DNA from: Leptoclinus maculatus
Taxonomy: Eukaryota > Chordata > Actinopteri > Perciformes > Stichaeidae
Length of the DNA: 64,000 nucleotides
Direction of reading: 5' to 3'
Assembly (NCBI GenBank): GCA_032191485.1
Contig: JAVDOI010000019.1
Coordinates: 2,136,612-2,200,611, forward strand
A program made the position numbers and the translations under genes. Below are positions 63,784 through 64,000 of the stretch, in pieces. Below the pieces are notes generated by a model. That model was not told the DNA's origin. It worked only from the letters and a program-made list of their open reading frames with translations, and did no database searches. Every line of letters begins with the position of its first letter. Position 1 is the first letter of the stretch.

Positions 63784-64000
63784 CTACAAAGAGAGAGAGA
63801 GAGAGAATGCCATCATACATCGAGGGCAATAACTGGTGCCGGCACCGAGAGGTTTGGTTGGTGGGCTTCAGAGAGGAAGGTTTCTGCTTTGTCACATTCA
63901 ATAAGAATAGAATAGAATGAGGTCTGGTGGCGTGAACTCGACGACGCTCAGCTGTGCCAACGTCTGAAAATGTCTTCTTCCGTTAAATCTTTCACTGTAC
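63784..64000. other. pik3cg intron (part)
   Basis: A (GA)n run at 63788-63806 gives the CT-rich acceptor tract. The remaining 190 bases hold no recognisable upstream kinase exon. Confidence 0.65.

Overview
The window is vertebrate genomic DNA, almost certainly from a ray-finned (teleost) fish. Reasons: small exons with GT-AG borders spread over long introns, very dense (CA)n/(GT)n and (GA)n microsatellites, an L2-type LINE with the short 3' tail usual in fish, and several non-autonomous inverted-repeat elements of the kind common in percomorph genomes. Species and assembly cannot be told from the sequence.

Two protein-coding genes are present, both on the minus strand and in tandem. (1) Positions 724-49034 hold 23 coding exons of a calcium-activated chloride channel of the anoctamin-1/anoctamin-2 (TMEM16A/B) group, here called ano2-like. 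All 23 exons join in phase into about 863 codons, from a start codon at 49034 through transmembrane segment 9. The exons for TM10 and the C-terminus lie beyond position 1. The six residues that bind activating Ca2+ in TMEM16A are all present. (2) Positions 62629-63783 hold the last four coding exons of pik3cg (PI3-kinase gamma catalytic subunit), with the catalytic loop, DFG motif, activation loop and C-terminus; the rest lies beyond position 64000. A candidate pik3cg poly(A) signal is at 61315, and about 12 kb of repeat-rich DNA separates the genes. One coding-like block at 50348-50544 (minus) in that interval could not be assigned.

Layout: 1-2.7 kb exons 21-23; 2.7-10.7 kb intron 20 (RT remnant, foldbacks, a 12-bp minisatellite); 10.7-16 kb exons 15-20; 16-22.6 kb intron 14 (L2 LINE, dispersed repeat copy, perfect 26-bp palindrome); 22.6-32.5 kb exons 3-14; 32.5-45.2 kb intron 2; 45.2-49 kb exons 2 and 1; 49-61.3 kb intergenic; 61.3-64 kb pik3cg end. 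Intron 2 carries the most unusual structure: about 240-bp terminal inverted repeats around a 1.34-kb, 21-bp-unit minisatellite that itself contains a 399-bp higher-order duplication. A second foldback element follows directly.

The most notable gene-level observation is that long dinucleotide repeats sit within about 20 bases of splice sites at seven ano2-like exons, including an 88-bp (TG)n tract that runs straight into the acceptor AG of exon 12. No bacterial-style features (operons, CRISPR arrays, IS elements) and no confident tRNA or rRNA genes were seen.
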